Of a DNA stretch of 64,000 nt, positions 1-11,326 are shown piece by piece (the first letter of the stretch is position 1; each line of letters opens with the position of its first letter). Origin of the DNA: Ilex aquifolium (lineage: Eukaryota > Streptophyta > Magnoliopsida > Aquifoliales > Aquifoliaceae). The DNA lies in assembly GCA_951799425.1 (NCBI GenBank), contig OX637397.1:6935001-6999000 (forward strand), written 5' to 3'. A model generated the notes under the pieces. That model had not been told where the DNA came from. It made no database searches and saw nothing but the letters and a program-made list of their open reading frames with translations. A program made the translations under genes and the position numbers.

Positions 1-600
1 ATTCAATTTCATCAAATTAACATTCAATTTCATCAAATTAACATGTAATTTCATCAAATCGACTTTCAATTTCATTAAATTAACATTCGATTTATCAAAT
101 TGACATTCAATTTCATCAAATTAACATTCAATTTATCAAATTGACATTCAATTTCATCAAATTAAAATGTAATTTCATCAAATCGACTTTCAATTTCATT
201 AAATTAACATTCGATTTATCAAATTGACATTCAATTTCATCAAATTAACATTCAATTTATTAAATGAAAATTCAATTTCATCAAATTAACATGTAATTTC
301 ATGAAATCGACTTTCAATTTCATGAAATTAACATTCGATTTATCAAATTAACATTCAATTTCATCAAATTAACATTCCATTTATGAAATTGACATTCAAT
401 TTCATCAAATTAACATGTAATTTCATCAAATCGACTTTCAATTTCATTAAATTAACATTCGATTTATCAAATTGACATTCAATTTCATCAAATTAACATT
501 CAATTTGTTAAATTGACATTCAATTTCATCAAATTAACATGTAATTTCATCAAATCGACTTTCAATTTCATTAAATTAACAATCGATTTATCAAATTGAA
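1..600 (-). repeat. AT-rich 21-bp-based satellite, reversed arm
   Basis: Tandem units of the same satellite that fills about 1130-4170, but in the opposite orientation: units here read as the reverse complement of those further right. The basic period is about 21 bp, with larger units of about 124 bp. No coding potential is seen. The array runs off the left edge, so its full length is unknown. The turn-over point lies near 590-610. Confidence 0.9.
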
Positions 601-1130
601 TGTTAATTTAATAATTTAAATGTTAATTTCATGAATTGAGTGGTAATTGAACGAAATTGAAAGTTTATTTGAGTAATTTAATGTTAACTTGTTGAATTAG
701 AATGTTAATTTAGCGAGTTAAATGCTTATTATAAAAAATTGAATGTTAACTAGAAGAAATTGAGTTTTAATTTGGTGTTAAATCAGTGAATTAAATATTA
801 ATTTGATGAATTGAATGTTAATTTGGTTTTAATTTGATAAATTAAATTTTATTTAGATTAAATTACCTGTTAATTTGGTGCTGATTTGATGAAATTGAAT
901 GTCAATTTGATAAATCTGATTGTTAATTTGATAATTTGAATATTAATTTGATGAAATTGAGTGTTAATTGAATGAAATTGAAAGTCTATTTGATTAATTT
1001 AATGTTAACTAGTTGAATTTGAATGTTAATTTAGTGAATTAAATGTTTGTCAGAAAAAATTAAATGTTAATTAGATGAAATTAATTGTTAATTTAGTGTT
1101 TATTTGTTAAATTGAATTTTAATTGGATGA
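600..1130 (+). repeat. Degenerate satellite flank, left
   Basis: Diverged units of the same AT-rich satellite. They include longer variant units with GTTAACTAGTTGAATTTGAA-like blocks that recur at about 4180-4300, 4470-4570 and 4750-4870. Degenerate flanks around a more uniform core are usual for tandem arrays that homogenise at the centre. Confidence 0.8.
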
Positions 1131-4100
1131 AATTAACATGTCAATTTGATAAATTGAATGTTAATTTGATGATATTAAATGTCAATTTGATAAATCAAAT
1201 GTTAATTTAATGAAATTGAAACTCGATTTGATGAAATTACATGTTAATTTGATGAAATTGAATGTTAATTTGAAGAAATTGAATGTCAATTTAATCAATT
1301 GAATGGTAATTTGAAAAAATTGAATGTCAATTTGATAAATCGAATGTTAATTTAATGAAATTGAAAGTCGATTTGATGAAATTACATGTTAATTTGATGA
1401 AAATGAATGTCAATTTAACAAATTGAATGTTAATTTGATAAAATTGAATGTCAATTTTATAAATCGAATGTTAATTTATTGAAATTGAAAGTCGATTTGA
1501 TGAAATTACATGTTAATTTGATGAAATTGAATGTCAATTTGATAAATTGAATGTTAATTTGATGAAATTTAATGTCAATTTGGTAAATCGAATGTTAATT
1601 TAATGAAATTGAAAGTCGATTTGATGAAATTACATGTTAATTTGATGAAATTGAATGTCAATTTAACAAATTAAATGTTAATTTGATGAAATTGAATGTC
1701 AATTTTATAAATCGAATGTTAATTTAATGAAATTGAAAGTCGATTTGATGAAATTACATGTTAATTTGATGAAATTGAATGTCAATTTCATAAATTGAAT
1801 GTTAATTTGATGAAATTGAATGTCAATTTGATAAATCGAATGTTAATTTAATTAAATTGAAAGTCGATTTGATGAAATTACATGTTAATTTGATGAAATT
1901 GATTATTCATTTGATAAATTGAATGTTAATTCGATGAAATTGAATGTGATTTTGATAAACCGAATGTTAATTTAATGAAATTGAAAGTCGATTTGATGAA
2001 ATTACATGTTAATTTGATGAAATTGAATGTCAATTTAATAAATTGAATGTTAATTTGATGAAATTGAATGTCAATTTGATAAATCGAATGTTAATTTAAT
2101 GAAATTGAAAGTCGATTTGATGAAATTACATGTTAATTTGATGAAATTGAATGTTAATTTGATGAAATTGAATGTTAATTTGATGAAATTGATTGTCAAT
2201 TTAAGAAATTGAATGTTAATTTGATGAAATTGAATGTCAATTCGATAAATCGAATGTTAATTTAATGAAATTGAAAGTGGATTTGATGAAATTACATGTT
2301 AATTTGATGAAATTGAATGTCAATTTGATAAATTGAATGTTAATTTGATGAAATTTAATGTCAATTTGGTAAATCGAATGTTAATTTAATGAAATTGAAA
2401 GTCGATTTGATGAAATTACATGTTAATTTGATGAAATTGAATGTCAATTTAACAAATTGAATGTTAATTTGATGAAATTGAATGTCAATTTTATAAATCG
2501 AATGTTAATTTAATGAAATTGAAAGTCGATTTGATGAAATTACATGTTAATTTGATGAAATTGAATGTCAATTTCATAAATTGAATGTTAATTTGATGAA
2601 ATTGAATGTCAATTTGATAAATCGAATGTTAATTTAATTAAATTGAAAGTCGATTTGATGAAATTACATGTTAATTTGATGAAATTGATTATTCATTTGA
2701 TAAATTGAATGTTAATTCGATGAAATTGAATGTGATTTTGATAAACCGAATGTTAATTTAATGAAATTGAAAGTCGATTTGATGAAATTACATGTTAATT
2801 TGATGAAATTGAATGTCAATTTAATAAATTGAATGTTAATTTGATGAAATTGAATGTCAATTTGATAAATCGAATGTTAATTTAATGAAATTGAAAGTCG
2901 ATTTGATGAAATTACATATTAATTTGATGAAATTGAATATTAATTTGATGAAATTGAATGTCAATTTAAGAAATTGAATGTTAATTTGTTGAAATTGAAT
3001 GTCAATTCGATAAATCGAATGTTAATTTAATGAAATTGAAAGTCGATTTGATGAAATTACATGTTAATTTGATGAAATTGAATGTCAATTTGATAAATTG
3101 AATGTTAATTTGATAAAATTGAATGTCAATTTGATAAATCGAATGTTAATTTAATGAAATTGAAAGTCGATTTGATGAAATTACATGTTAATTTAATGAA
3201 ATTGAATGTCAATTTAATAAATTGAATGTTAATTTGATGAAATTGAATGTCAATTCGATAAATTGAATGTTAATTTAATGAAATTGAAAGTCGATTTGAT
3301 GAAATTACATGTTAATTTGATGAAATTGAATGTCAATTTGATAAATTGAATGTTAATTTGATGAAATTGAATGTCAATTTAATGAAATTGAAAGTCGATT
3401 TGATGAAATTACATGTTAATTTGATGAAATTGAATGTCAATTCGATAAATTGAATGTTAATTTAATGAAATTGAAAGTCGATTTGATGAAATTACATGTT
3501 AATTTGATGAAATTGAATGTCAATTTGATAAATTGAATGTTAATTTGATGAAATTGAATGTCAATTTAACAAATTGAATGTTAATTTGATGAATTTGAAT
3601 GTCAATTTTATAAATCGAATGTTAATTTAATGAAATTTAAAGTCGATTTGATGAAATTACATGTTAATTTGATGAAATTGATTGTTAATTTGATGAAATT
3701 GATTGTTAATTTGATGAAATTGAATTTCAATTTGATAAATCGATTGTTAATTTAATGAAATTGAAAGTCAATTTGATAAATCGAATGTTAATTTAATGAA
3801 ATTGAAAGTCGATTTGATGAAATTACATGTTAATTTGATGAAATTGAATGTCAATTTAATCAATGGAATGTTAATTTGATGAAATTGAATGTCAATTTGA
3901 TAAATCGAATGTAAATTTAATGAACTTGAAAGTCGATTTGATGAAATTACATGTTACTTTGATGAAATTGAAAGTCCATTTCATAAATTGAATGTTAATT
4001 TGATGAAATTGAATGTCAATTTGGTAAATCGAATGTTAATTTAATGAAATTGAAAGTCGATTTGATGAAATTACATGTTAATTTGATGAAATTGATTATT

Positions 4101-4170
4101 CATTTGATAAATTGAATGTTAATTCGATGAAATTGAATGTGATTTTGATAAACCGAATGTTAATTTAATG
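1130..4170 (+). repeat. AT-rich satellite core, 124-bp higher-order unit
   Basis: Highly regular array. The marker AAAGTCGATTTGATGAAATT recurs about every 124 bp (near 1367, 1491, 1615, 1739, 1863, 1987). Each unit is made of about six ~21-bp monomers of the AAATTGAATGTCAATTTGATG type. A longer period of 786 bp is also visible: variant units at 1581 and 1901 reappear at 2367 and 2687. No gene is supported inside it. Confidence 0.92.
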
Positions 4171-4990
4171 AAATTGAAAGTCTATTTGATTAATTTAATG
4201 TTAACTAGTTGAATTTGAATGTTAATTTAGTGAATTAAATGCTTATCAGAAAAAATTAAATGTTAATTAGATGAAATTAATTGTTAATTTGGTGTTAATT
4301 TGTTAAATTAAATTTTAATTGGTTGAAATTACATGTTAATTTGTTGTTGGTTTGATAAATTACATGTTAATTTAATAAAATTGAATGTCAATTTGATAAA
4401 TCTGAATGTCAATTTGATAATTTCAATGATAATTTGACGAATTGAGTATTAATTGAATGAAATTGAAAGTTTATTTGATTAATTTAATGTTAAGTAGTTG
4501 AATTTGAATGTTAATTTAGTTAATTAAATGCTTATTAGAAAAAACTGAATGTTAATTAGATGATAATTAATTATTAATTTGGTGTTGATTTGATATATTA
4601 AATTTTAATTGGTTAAAATTATATGTTAATTTGGAGTTGATTTGATGAAATTACATGTTAATTTGATGAAACTGAATGACAATTTGATAAATATGAATGT
4701 TAATTTTATAGTTTAAATGTTAATTTGATGAATTGAGTGTTAATTGAATGAAATTTAAAGCTTATTTGATTAATTTAATGTTAACTAGTTAATTTTGAAT
4801 GTTAATTTAGTGAATTAAATGCTTATTAGAAAAAATTGAATGTTAATTAGATGAAATTAAGTGTTATTTTTGTGTTAATTTGACGAATTGAGTATTAATT
4901 TGGTTTTAATTTGATAAATTAAATTTTATTTGGATGAAATTACATGTTAATTTGGTCTTGATTTGATGAAATTACATGTTAATTTGATTA
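4170..4990 (+). repeat. Degenerate satellite flank, right
   Basis: Diverged satellite units with the longer variant seen at 600-1130, repeated about three times at roughly 280-bp spacing. It ends abruptly at about 4988, where a different array begins. Confidence 0.8.
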
Positions 4991-5390
4991 AATTGAATTG
5001 CTCCCAATCTTGATCGATCCAGTCTTAATTGCTAGTCTTGATCGCAAGAGTGTACTTGATCCCAATCTTGATCGATCCACTCTAGATTGCTAGTCTTGAT
5101 TGCAAGAGTGCACTTGATCCCAATCTTGATCGATCCAGTCTTGCTAGTCTTGATCGCAAGAGTGCACTTGATCCCAATCTTGATCGATCCAGTCTAGATT
5201 GCTAGTCTTGATCGCAAGAGTGCACTTGATCCCAATCTTGATCGCTACTCTTGATCGCAAACTGCACTTTATACCACTCTTGATCGCCACTATTGATCGC
5301 TACTCGATCCCGATCGCTACGCAGCTCTTGATCGATCGAATCGTGATTCGATCGCAATTATTGATCGCTAAAAGCAATTGATCGATCAAA
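4990..5390 (+). repeat. 58-bp GATC-rich tandem array
   Basis: Several units with a 58-bp period (CCCAATCTTGATCGATCC starts near 5061, 5119, 5173 and 5231). The end at 5290-5390 is degenerate and made of short CTTGATCG blocks. GATC occurs many times per unit, so the array is dense in potential adenine and cytosine methylation contexts. The open frames across it are by-products of the repeat. Confidence 0.85.
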
Positions 5391-6840
5391 AAAAGTGGTA
5401 ATATTCACCAAAAAAGTGGTAATATTAACAAAAAAAGTAGTAATTTCAACTTAAACAGTGGTAATCTTAACAAAAAAAGTGGTACTCTTAACCAAAACAG
5501 TGGTAATGTTAACCATTAAACTGGTAATATTATCCAAATCAGTGGTACTCTTAACCAAAATAGTGGTAATGTTAACAAAAAAAGTGGTACTATTAACCAA
5601 AACGGTGGTAATGTTAGCAAAAAAAGTGGTAATCTTAATCATTTGAATTGTAATTTTAACCAAACAAGTGGTACTCTTAACCAAAAAAGTGTAACCTTAA
5701 CCAAAAAAAATTGTAATCTTAACCAAAGAAATGGTAATGTTAACCAAAAAAGTAGTAATTTCAACTTAAACAGTGGTAATGTTAACCAAAAAAGTGGTAC
5801 TCTTAACCAAAACAGTGGTAATGTTAACCATTAAACTGATAATATTATCCAAATCAGTGGTACTCTTAACCAAAATAGTGGTAATGTTAACCAAAAAAGT
5901 GGTACTATTAACCAAAACAGTGGTAATGTTAGCAAAAAAAGTGGTAATCTTAATCATTTGAATTGTAATTTTAACCAAACAAGTGGTACTCTTAACCAAA
6001 AAAGTGTAACCTTAACCAAAAAAAGTTGTAATCTTAACCAAAGAAATGGTAATGTTAACCAAAAAAGTAGTAATTTCAACTTAAACAGTGGTAATGTTAA
6101 CCAAAAAAGTGGTACTCTTAACCAAAACAGTAGTAATATTAACCATTAAACTGGTAATATTATCCAAATCAGTGGTACTCTTAACCAAAATAGTGGTAAT
6201 GTTAACAAAAAAAGTGGTACTATTAACCAAAACAGTGGTAATTTTAGCAAAAAAAAAGTGGTAATCTTGACCAAAAAAATGGTAATATTTAACCAAAATA
6301 GTAGTACTCTTAATCAAAATAGTGGTAATGTTAACAAAAAAGTGGTATTCTTAACCAAAAAAGTTGTAATCTTAAACAAAAAGTGAAATTTTAACCAAAA
6401 AAGTGGTAATCTTAACTTAAACAGTGATAATGTTAACCAAAAAAGTGGTACTGTTAACTAAAATAGTGGTAATGTTAACCAAAAAAGTGGTACTCTTAAC
6501 AAAAAAGTTGTAATCTTAAAATAAAAAGTGGTAATGTTAACCCAAAAAGTGTTAATCTTAACTTAAACAGTGGTAATGTTAACCATAAAAGTGGTATTCT
6601 TAACCAAAATAGTGGTAATGTTAACCAAAAAAGTGGTATCTTAATCAAAATAGTGGTAATATTAACCAAAAATGTGATACTCTTAACCAAAAAAGTTGTA
6701 ATATTAACCAAAAAAATGGTACTCTTAACCAAAACAGTAGTAATGTTAACAAAAAAGGTCGTAATAATGTTAACAAAAAAAGTGGTACCCTCGTAATTTT
6801 AACCAACAAAAGTAGTCCTCTTACTATAATCTGAACATTA
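5390..6840 (+). repeat. 21-bp tandem array with 315-bp higher-order period
   Basis: Monomers of 21 bp of the type AACCAAAAAAGTGGTAATGTT and a GTGGTACTCTT variant. A block of 15 monomers is repeated with a 315-bp shift (5458 to 5773, 5643 to 5958, 5766 to 6081), after which the array decays toward 6840. Open frames on both strands encode only low-complexity N/Q/L/V-rich peptides that repeat with the array, and I do not count them as genes. Confidence 0.9.
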
Positions 6841-7260
6841 GTTTTAATAAATGATGATGATTTTATAATCTCTTGAATGGTTCATGCGGATAAAAATAAT
6901 TCTGCAACTCCATCTTCTTCTTTCTCTTTCTTCTTCGTCTGAGTTTTTTTTTTTTTTTTTTTAATAAATTTACTATAATATTAATCTTTGTTTTAATAAA
7001 TGATGATTTTATAATCTCTTGAACGATTCATAGGATGAAAACAATTATGCAACGATATTTCTCCTTCTTCTTCCCTATCTGATTTTTTTTTTTTTTTTGA
7101 TTTTTTTTTTTATGAAAAGACTATGGCTTAATCTTAGTTTTAATAAATGACGATACTTTTATAATCTGTTGAAGCATTTACAGGATAAAAACAATTCTGC
7201 AACTCCATCTTCTTCTTCGGCCGTGTTTTTTTTTTTTTTAATGAAAGCGTAAGGTTCAGT
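6830..7260 (+). repeat. Three tandem ~150-bp units
   Basis: Three imperfect copies start near 6830, 6965 and 7125. Each runs from a TTTTAATAAATGATGATTTT-like block through ACAATTCTGCAACTCCATCT to a CTTCTTC stretch and an interrupted poly-T. They adjoin the 21-bp array but are not built from 21-bp monomers. Confidence 0.75.
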
Positions 7261-7760
7261 GGAGTGGGTAGCCGGTAAAAAGTGTTAGATTTGATCAACG
7301 GTCAAAATTCTTCGTTATATATCAACCGTTCATTTTATTTTTTTGGTACCGTACCGAAAAGTGAATATCGGTACTTTAGTCGAACCCATAAAGAAGAGTA
7401 TCGGATTGGACAGTGTTCAACTTTTCTGGTATTCCCTTTCTTCGTCAGGCAATTAAAAACCTTCTTGTCCAAACTGTCTTTTATCCTCGAAATCCCCTCT
7501 CCCATAGAGAAACAAACACAAAAAAAAGATAGCTATGACTTACAGCCTTTGGCTTATATACTCGTGGAATGATACCATAATTTCTTAAAATTAATAAAAT
7601 AAATCTGATATGTTCAAAATTTATCCGAACATTTTTTGAAGTGTCCAACAATCAATAGTCAATTTAGGTATTGATTTATATAAATTATGGTAGTAAAAAA
7701 TTAATAGGGTGGGCATATACAAAATATAGGCTAGAAAATTTCATGATGCATATAAGATAT
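7260..7760. other. Non-coding interval left of orphan DEFL exon
   Basis: Contains an open frame of 96 codons at 7282-7572 with no recognisable motif. I see no cysteine-rich second exon here, although the orphan DEFL first exon at 7819-7876 (minus) would need one on this side. Confidence 0.5.
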
Positions 7761-7818
7761 GTTGACAAAAAAAAAAAAACGAATTCAATCAGGATCAAGG
7801 AGAGAGAGAGAGACCAAC

Positions 7819-7876
7819 CAGAAGCGGTAAGCATGAGAACAAGCAAGAGTACCGTTTGGTATGAGGCCTTCTCCAT
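7819..7876 (-). pseudogene. Orphan DEFL first exon (signal peptide), locus A
   Basis: A 58-nt exon encoding a secretory signal peptide, [20 protein letters not shown] when the phase-1 codon is completed. A GT donor follows at 7818-7817, then a CT-rich start of intron as in the other family members. Length and phase match exon 1 of loci B, D and E exactly. No matching second exon with the cysteine core is present downstream on the minus strand between this exon and the tandem arrays, so the locus looks truncated. The upstream DNA is an inverted copy of the DNA before locus C at 23.4 kb and keeps a CATTATATAG TATA-like box at about 7932-7941. If transcribed, only the leader could be made. Confidence 0.75.
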
Positions 7877-8135
7877 GTCTTTCAGTTTGGAGTACCGTTT
7901 GGAGTTGTTGACCTCTGTTATACACTACTATATAATGGGGCGAGTGGGACCCACCAAAGGATAAAGCCAGGGGTCGTAGGTGCAAAGGATCCAAAACATA
8001 TTAATGTCTCTAACCCCCCAAGTCAATACATCACAAGTTCATTGTATTCTCCCTCAATCTTAATAGAATTTTGACTATATGACAGTAATCTTCCCTAAAT
8101 TACAGTAATATTTTACCTATCTATCTCTATATAGA

Positions 8136-8533
8136 TCTTGTTATACCATAAAACAATCAAATTAGATGGGAGGTGGCTTGATAAGCCTTCCCTCCGGCTT
8201 TCTTTTGTTTTTTTTAGGATTTTTAATTATCACTTAACCGATTATGTTCGAACACATGTCTCATATAACTACCCTTCTATCCTGCTAATTAACTATCACT
8301 CATTCAAATGTTTATAAACAATAAGCCACTAATTTAAACTTTTTAAGAAACACAGTTTCACCACCACAACTTTACATAATTATTTTATCACCCTAATTTT
8401 TTTATAAAATTTTTTATCTAATTTTTTTAATGGTATAGATGACAATAGAAAAAATTAAAAAAAAAAAAAAAAAGCAGCAAAACATGAACTGGGATATGTG
8501 CAATTTTCGTGCATCGCACGGGGGCAACACTAG
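8136..8533 (+). mobile_element. Short non-autonomous Helitron
   Basis: 398 bp starting with TC (TCTTGTTATACC) after an A and ending in CTAG before a T. A hairpin CGTGC/GCACG at 8508-8520 sits 10 nt before the terminal CTAG. These are the known end signals of plant Helitrons. It carries no gene. The inverted duplicate of this locus at 23.1 kb lacks the element and shows essentially uninterrupted sequence at this point, which supports the boundaries to within one or two bases. Confidence 0.85.
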
Positions 8534-8607
8534 TCCATATATAAAACAAACAATTTCTTGGGAAGAGATCTTGAGAAGCCATCCCTCCCTTTTTTTTTCT
8601 AAATTAA

Positions 8608-8777
8608 ACAGTAATATTATGCTTACTAAGTTTTTTACCATGTTTTTCATCCAAGTAATGTGACACAATTTTCGTTATTGAATATTAATAAAACCTATTT
8701 ATTTGTTGGTGAAAATTGTATCACATCACTTGAAATAAAAAATTTGGTAAAAAAACTTGGTCAACATAGCATTGTTG
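8608..8777. mobile_element. MITE with 9-bp target duplication
   Basis: A 170-bp near-palindrome. Its two halves are inverted copies (TATTATGCTTACTAAG at left, reverse complement of CTTGGTCAACATAGCA at right). It is flanked by the 9-bp direct repeat CTAAATTAA (8599-8607 and 8778-8786). A 9-bp duplication points to the Mutator-like group. The paralogous segment at 23.05 kb has a single copy of the target and no MITE. Confidence 0.85.
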
Positions 8778-8786
8778 CTAAATTAA

Positions 8787-9540
8787 TAGAGTTTTGAATT
8801 CAACAGTAAGACACGTGATCAACACATGACCAAGAATCGTCAGAATTCATGATTACATTATGACGGGGGACCATTTAAAATCAAATTACAAATATCAGGA
8901 ACTAATATAATACAATTGATAGATTGGGAATCAAAATGACACAGAATACATAAATTGAGAACTACATGTGTAATTAACCCTATAATTTTCTTTTTAACTA
9001 TCTAAATTTTCTATCTAATCATTTTTAGCAATCTAGATTTATCTATTCCAGTCTCTTACTACTTTCATATTTTTTTCTTGCTGTCTATTTGCATCCGACT
9101 ATTCCATGTGCCCCATCCCTAGTTAAAAAAAAAAAAATCGAGACCCCATTTCACAAAAAAGTGGGGCTATTCCCACCCTTTAAATCTCCTTTTCTATCTC
9201 ATTTAATCTTCTTACTAAGTTCACTGCATCTATACCCACCTTATTAGTTACTAAACTCACCCCATCTATACTATTACTAAACTCACCTCATTTATATTCA
9301 CTGATTAAAAACTAAATTCATTCACTAATGATGAGATTATAGTCTCGTTTAAATATCTAATGGTCATATTTACCCTCTCTTAAATTTGAGTTTGTTCTCA
9401 TTTAAAAAAAAGTTTCTCTTCCTTTAAATTTGAGTTTCTCCATTAAAGAGGTTTATATCAAATCAAGCTTTTTATCCATTTTTTTTTAATTCAAATTTGA
9501 GTAAAAATTTAGGTCTTCATTGGATATGGTCTAATAACCC
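8787..9540. other. Intergenic, no gene seen
   Basis: AT-rich DNA with short direct repeats of the kind CTAAACTCACC at about 9215-9300. No open frame with a recognisable product and no element with clear ends. Confidence 0.5.
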
Positions 9541-9739
9541 TCTGTCACAAAGTTGATTTAACTTTGATATCTGTAGTCACCTTACTACTTAACCTCACCA
9601 CCAGGAAAGACGGTCTTACCGCGAAAATATCCACAGCAATGCTCAACTTACCTTCTCTCTCTCTCTCTATTGCTGCGCAGTAGGTCACCAAATTAGGTTG
9701 AAAATATCCAGCAGAGCTACTTCCAACGGAATCAAAGAG

Positions 9740-10110
9740 CAATGCAAGCTGCAGTCCTGACAACCACTTCATTTTCAGTTCAAGTTTGACAGTTCGACTT
9801 ATTCAGTGTACCAACTTGAGGGAAAGTATTAGGGATATAATGATAGGATCTAAGATATATATCACTATTTATATAATTAGGATAAGTGATGATGATATAA
9901 GTATGTAACATTTTATCTTCATCATATATTTCTCACCCTATAAATAGGAGAGTTCTATGTTTATAACCACCTTCAATAATACATCAATGTAGTCAATAGA
10001 GCGTTTAGGTCCATGAATGTAGACAATTTGTCGAATCACGTATATCTGTTTTTTTTTTCTTTCATTTTATTATTTTCAATCTTTCTCAAATTTTGAATTT
10101 CTCAACTAGC
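9740..10110 (+). mobile_element. Ty1/copia fossil: 3' end and LTR
   Basis: Remnant of a copia-type retrotransposon on the plus strand. A short stretch resembling the end of the polyprotein and a purine tract lead into an LTR-like sequence from about 9827. The LTR carries a CTATAAATAGGAGAG promoter block near 9940 and a GTAGACAATTTGTCGAATCACG block near 10020 that is typical of copia LTRs. The remnant is broken and old, and its ends are approximate. Confidence 0.55.
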
Positions 10111-10232
10111 AATGTTTATGCTGCAACCAAGTAAGCCCATTAACCATAAAATCAGAGAATGAAGAGGGAGGCATGGCTTTTATCACTAGAAGAGGAAGTA
10201 GGCCGGCTCAAGACAATCTGAGGTCGTAAGAA

Positions 10233-10985
10233 TAGAGGTACAATTTAGGCGGACTAACTCGAACTCAGCCCCAATTTTTCATTACTTTGATTGAGATTTT
10301 TAATATTTGAGTTGAGATTAGGTTTTAAAAAAAAAAAAAAATCAAACCCGAATTGAATTTGGCTGGTCATGGTTTTGGGTTGGTGAGTTCAACCCAAATT
10401 TAAGAAATTGAGTTTAATTCAATCCAATTTCAATCTGAGATTTGAAAAAAAAAAAAAAAAATTCATACTCACGTATAAAAAACGTTAGGACATTTGTATT
10501 GCACCTAGGGACGAAATCAGGATTTTATCTTAAGGGGACCAACAATAACATAGACACAAATTTAATTCAATAAAGTTATTTAACGGTCATTGTTAATGAT
10601 ATATTTTTATTTATAAAGAACCTATTAAATTTAATTTTTATGCAATATCATCGAAACCCGACTGCACCCCGATGTTTCGTCCCTGACTGCACCCCGATGT
10701 TTGAATCCTATTGTAGATGTGAAATTTGTACTTTTTTTTTCTAATTAATTTTGATTAGTAAAAAACTTATATACCTGAGGTTCAATTTTGGGGTTGAACA
10801 CACATTCGAACCCTATTTTTTTGTCCAACTTGGTTTCGATTAATGAGAAACCCCAGTTTAACCCGAATTATATAACTTGAGTTCAAAAAACTTAATCCCG
10901 GGTTGAGCCCGACAGAAAGTTTTATATCTTGAGTTAAGTCTGGGTTTACCCTCAATCCGCTTAACCTGCCTGAGTTGCACGTCTA
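10233..10985. mobile_element. hAT-like non-autonomous element
   Basis: Starts TAGAGGTACAATTTAGG and ends in the inverted form GTTGCACGTCTA. Both ends and the internal CCCGGGTTGAGCCCG-like repeats match the better preserved hAT element at 57308-57821. No 8-bp target duplication is left. A smaller insert with AGGGACGAAA/TTTCGTCCCT ends may lie at about 10507-10682. Confidence 0.55.
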
Positions 10986-11326
10986 CTTGTTCAAATTATA
11001 TTCCACTCACTTTTTTAGATGCAAAATTACTAGTGAATTATGTTTACTCTAGTTTTGCAAATTTATCTTCTGTACTTGATAGTATGACTAGCCCATTTAG
11101 TCGTTTTTGTGACATATATATAGTCTATATTACTTATGATATTGTCAATTTTTAATATTTAGTAATTATTTCTACAGAACCAACAGTTATACATATTGTC
11201 AATAATATTTTTGTAAGTCATGAACACAACCTTTTCATATAATTTTATTTTTTGACCAAACCTTTTCATATAATTCAACACCTCATAGATTGATAGCAGC
11301 CAATGTTTTATTTTTTATAGTTTGCA

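Noticed and set aside
5451-6732. Overlapping open frames of 60-78 codons on both strands
   Set aside because: They repeat with the 315-bp period and encode only low-complexity N/Q or I/T/L-rich peptides, so they are by-products of the array.
1-6840. CRISPR-like array of regularly spaced repeats
   Set aside because: Units are contiguous with no unique spacers, the host is a plant, and the pattern is that of ordinary tandem satellites.
10507-10682. Small inverted-end element AGGGACGAAA/TTTCGTCCCT
   Set aside because: The ends are only about 10 bp, no target duplication is visible and a 22-bp direct repeat could explain the pattern, so it is not listed as its own feature.
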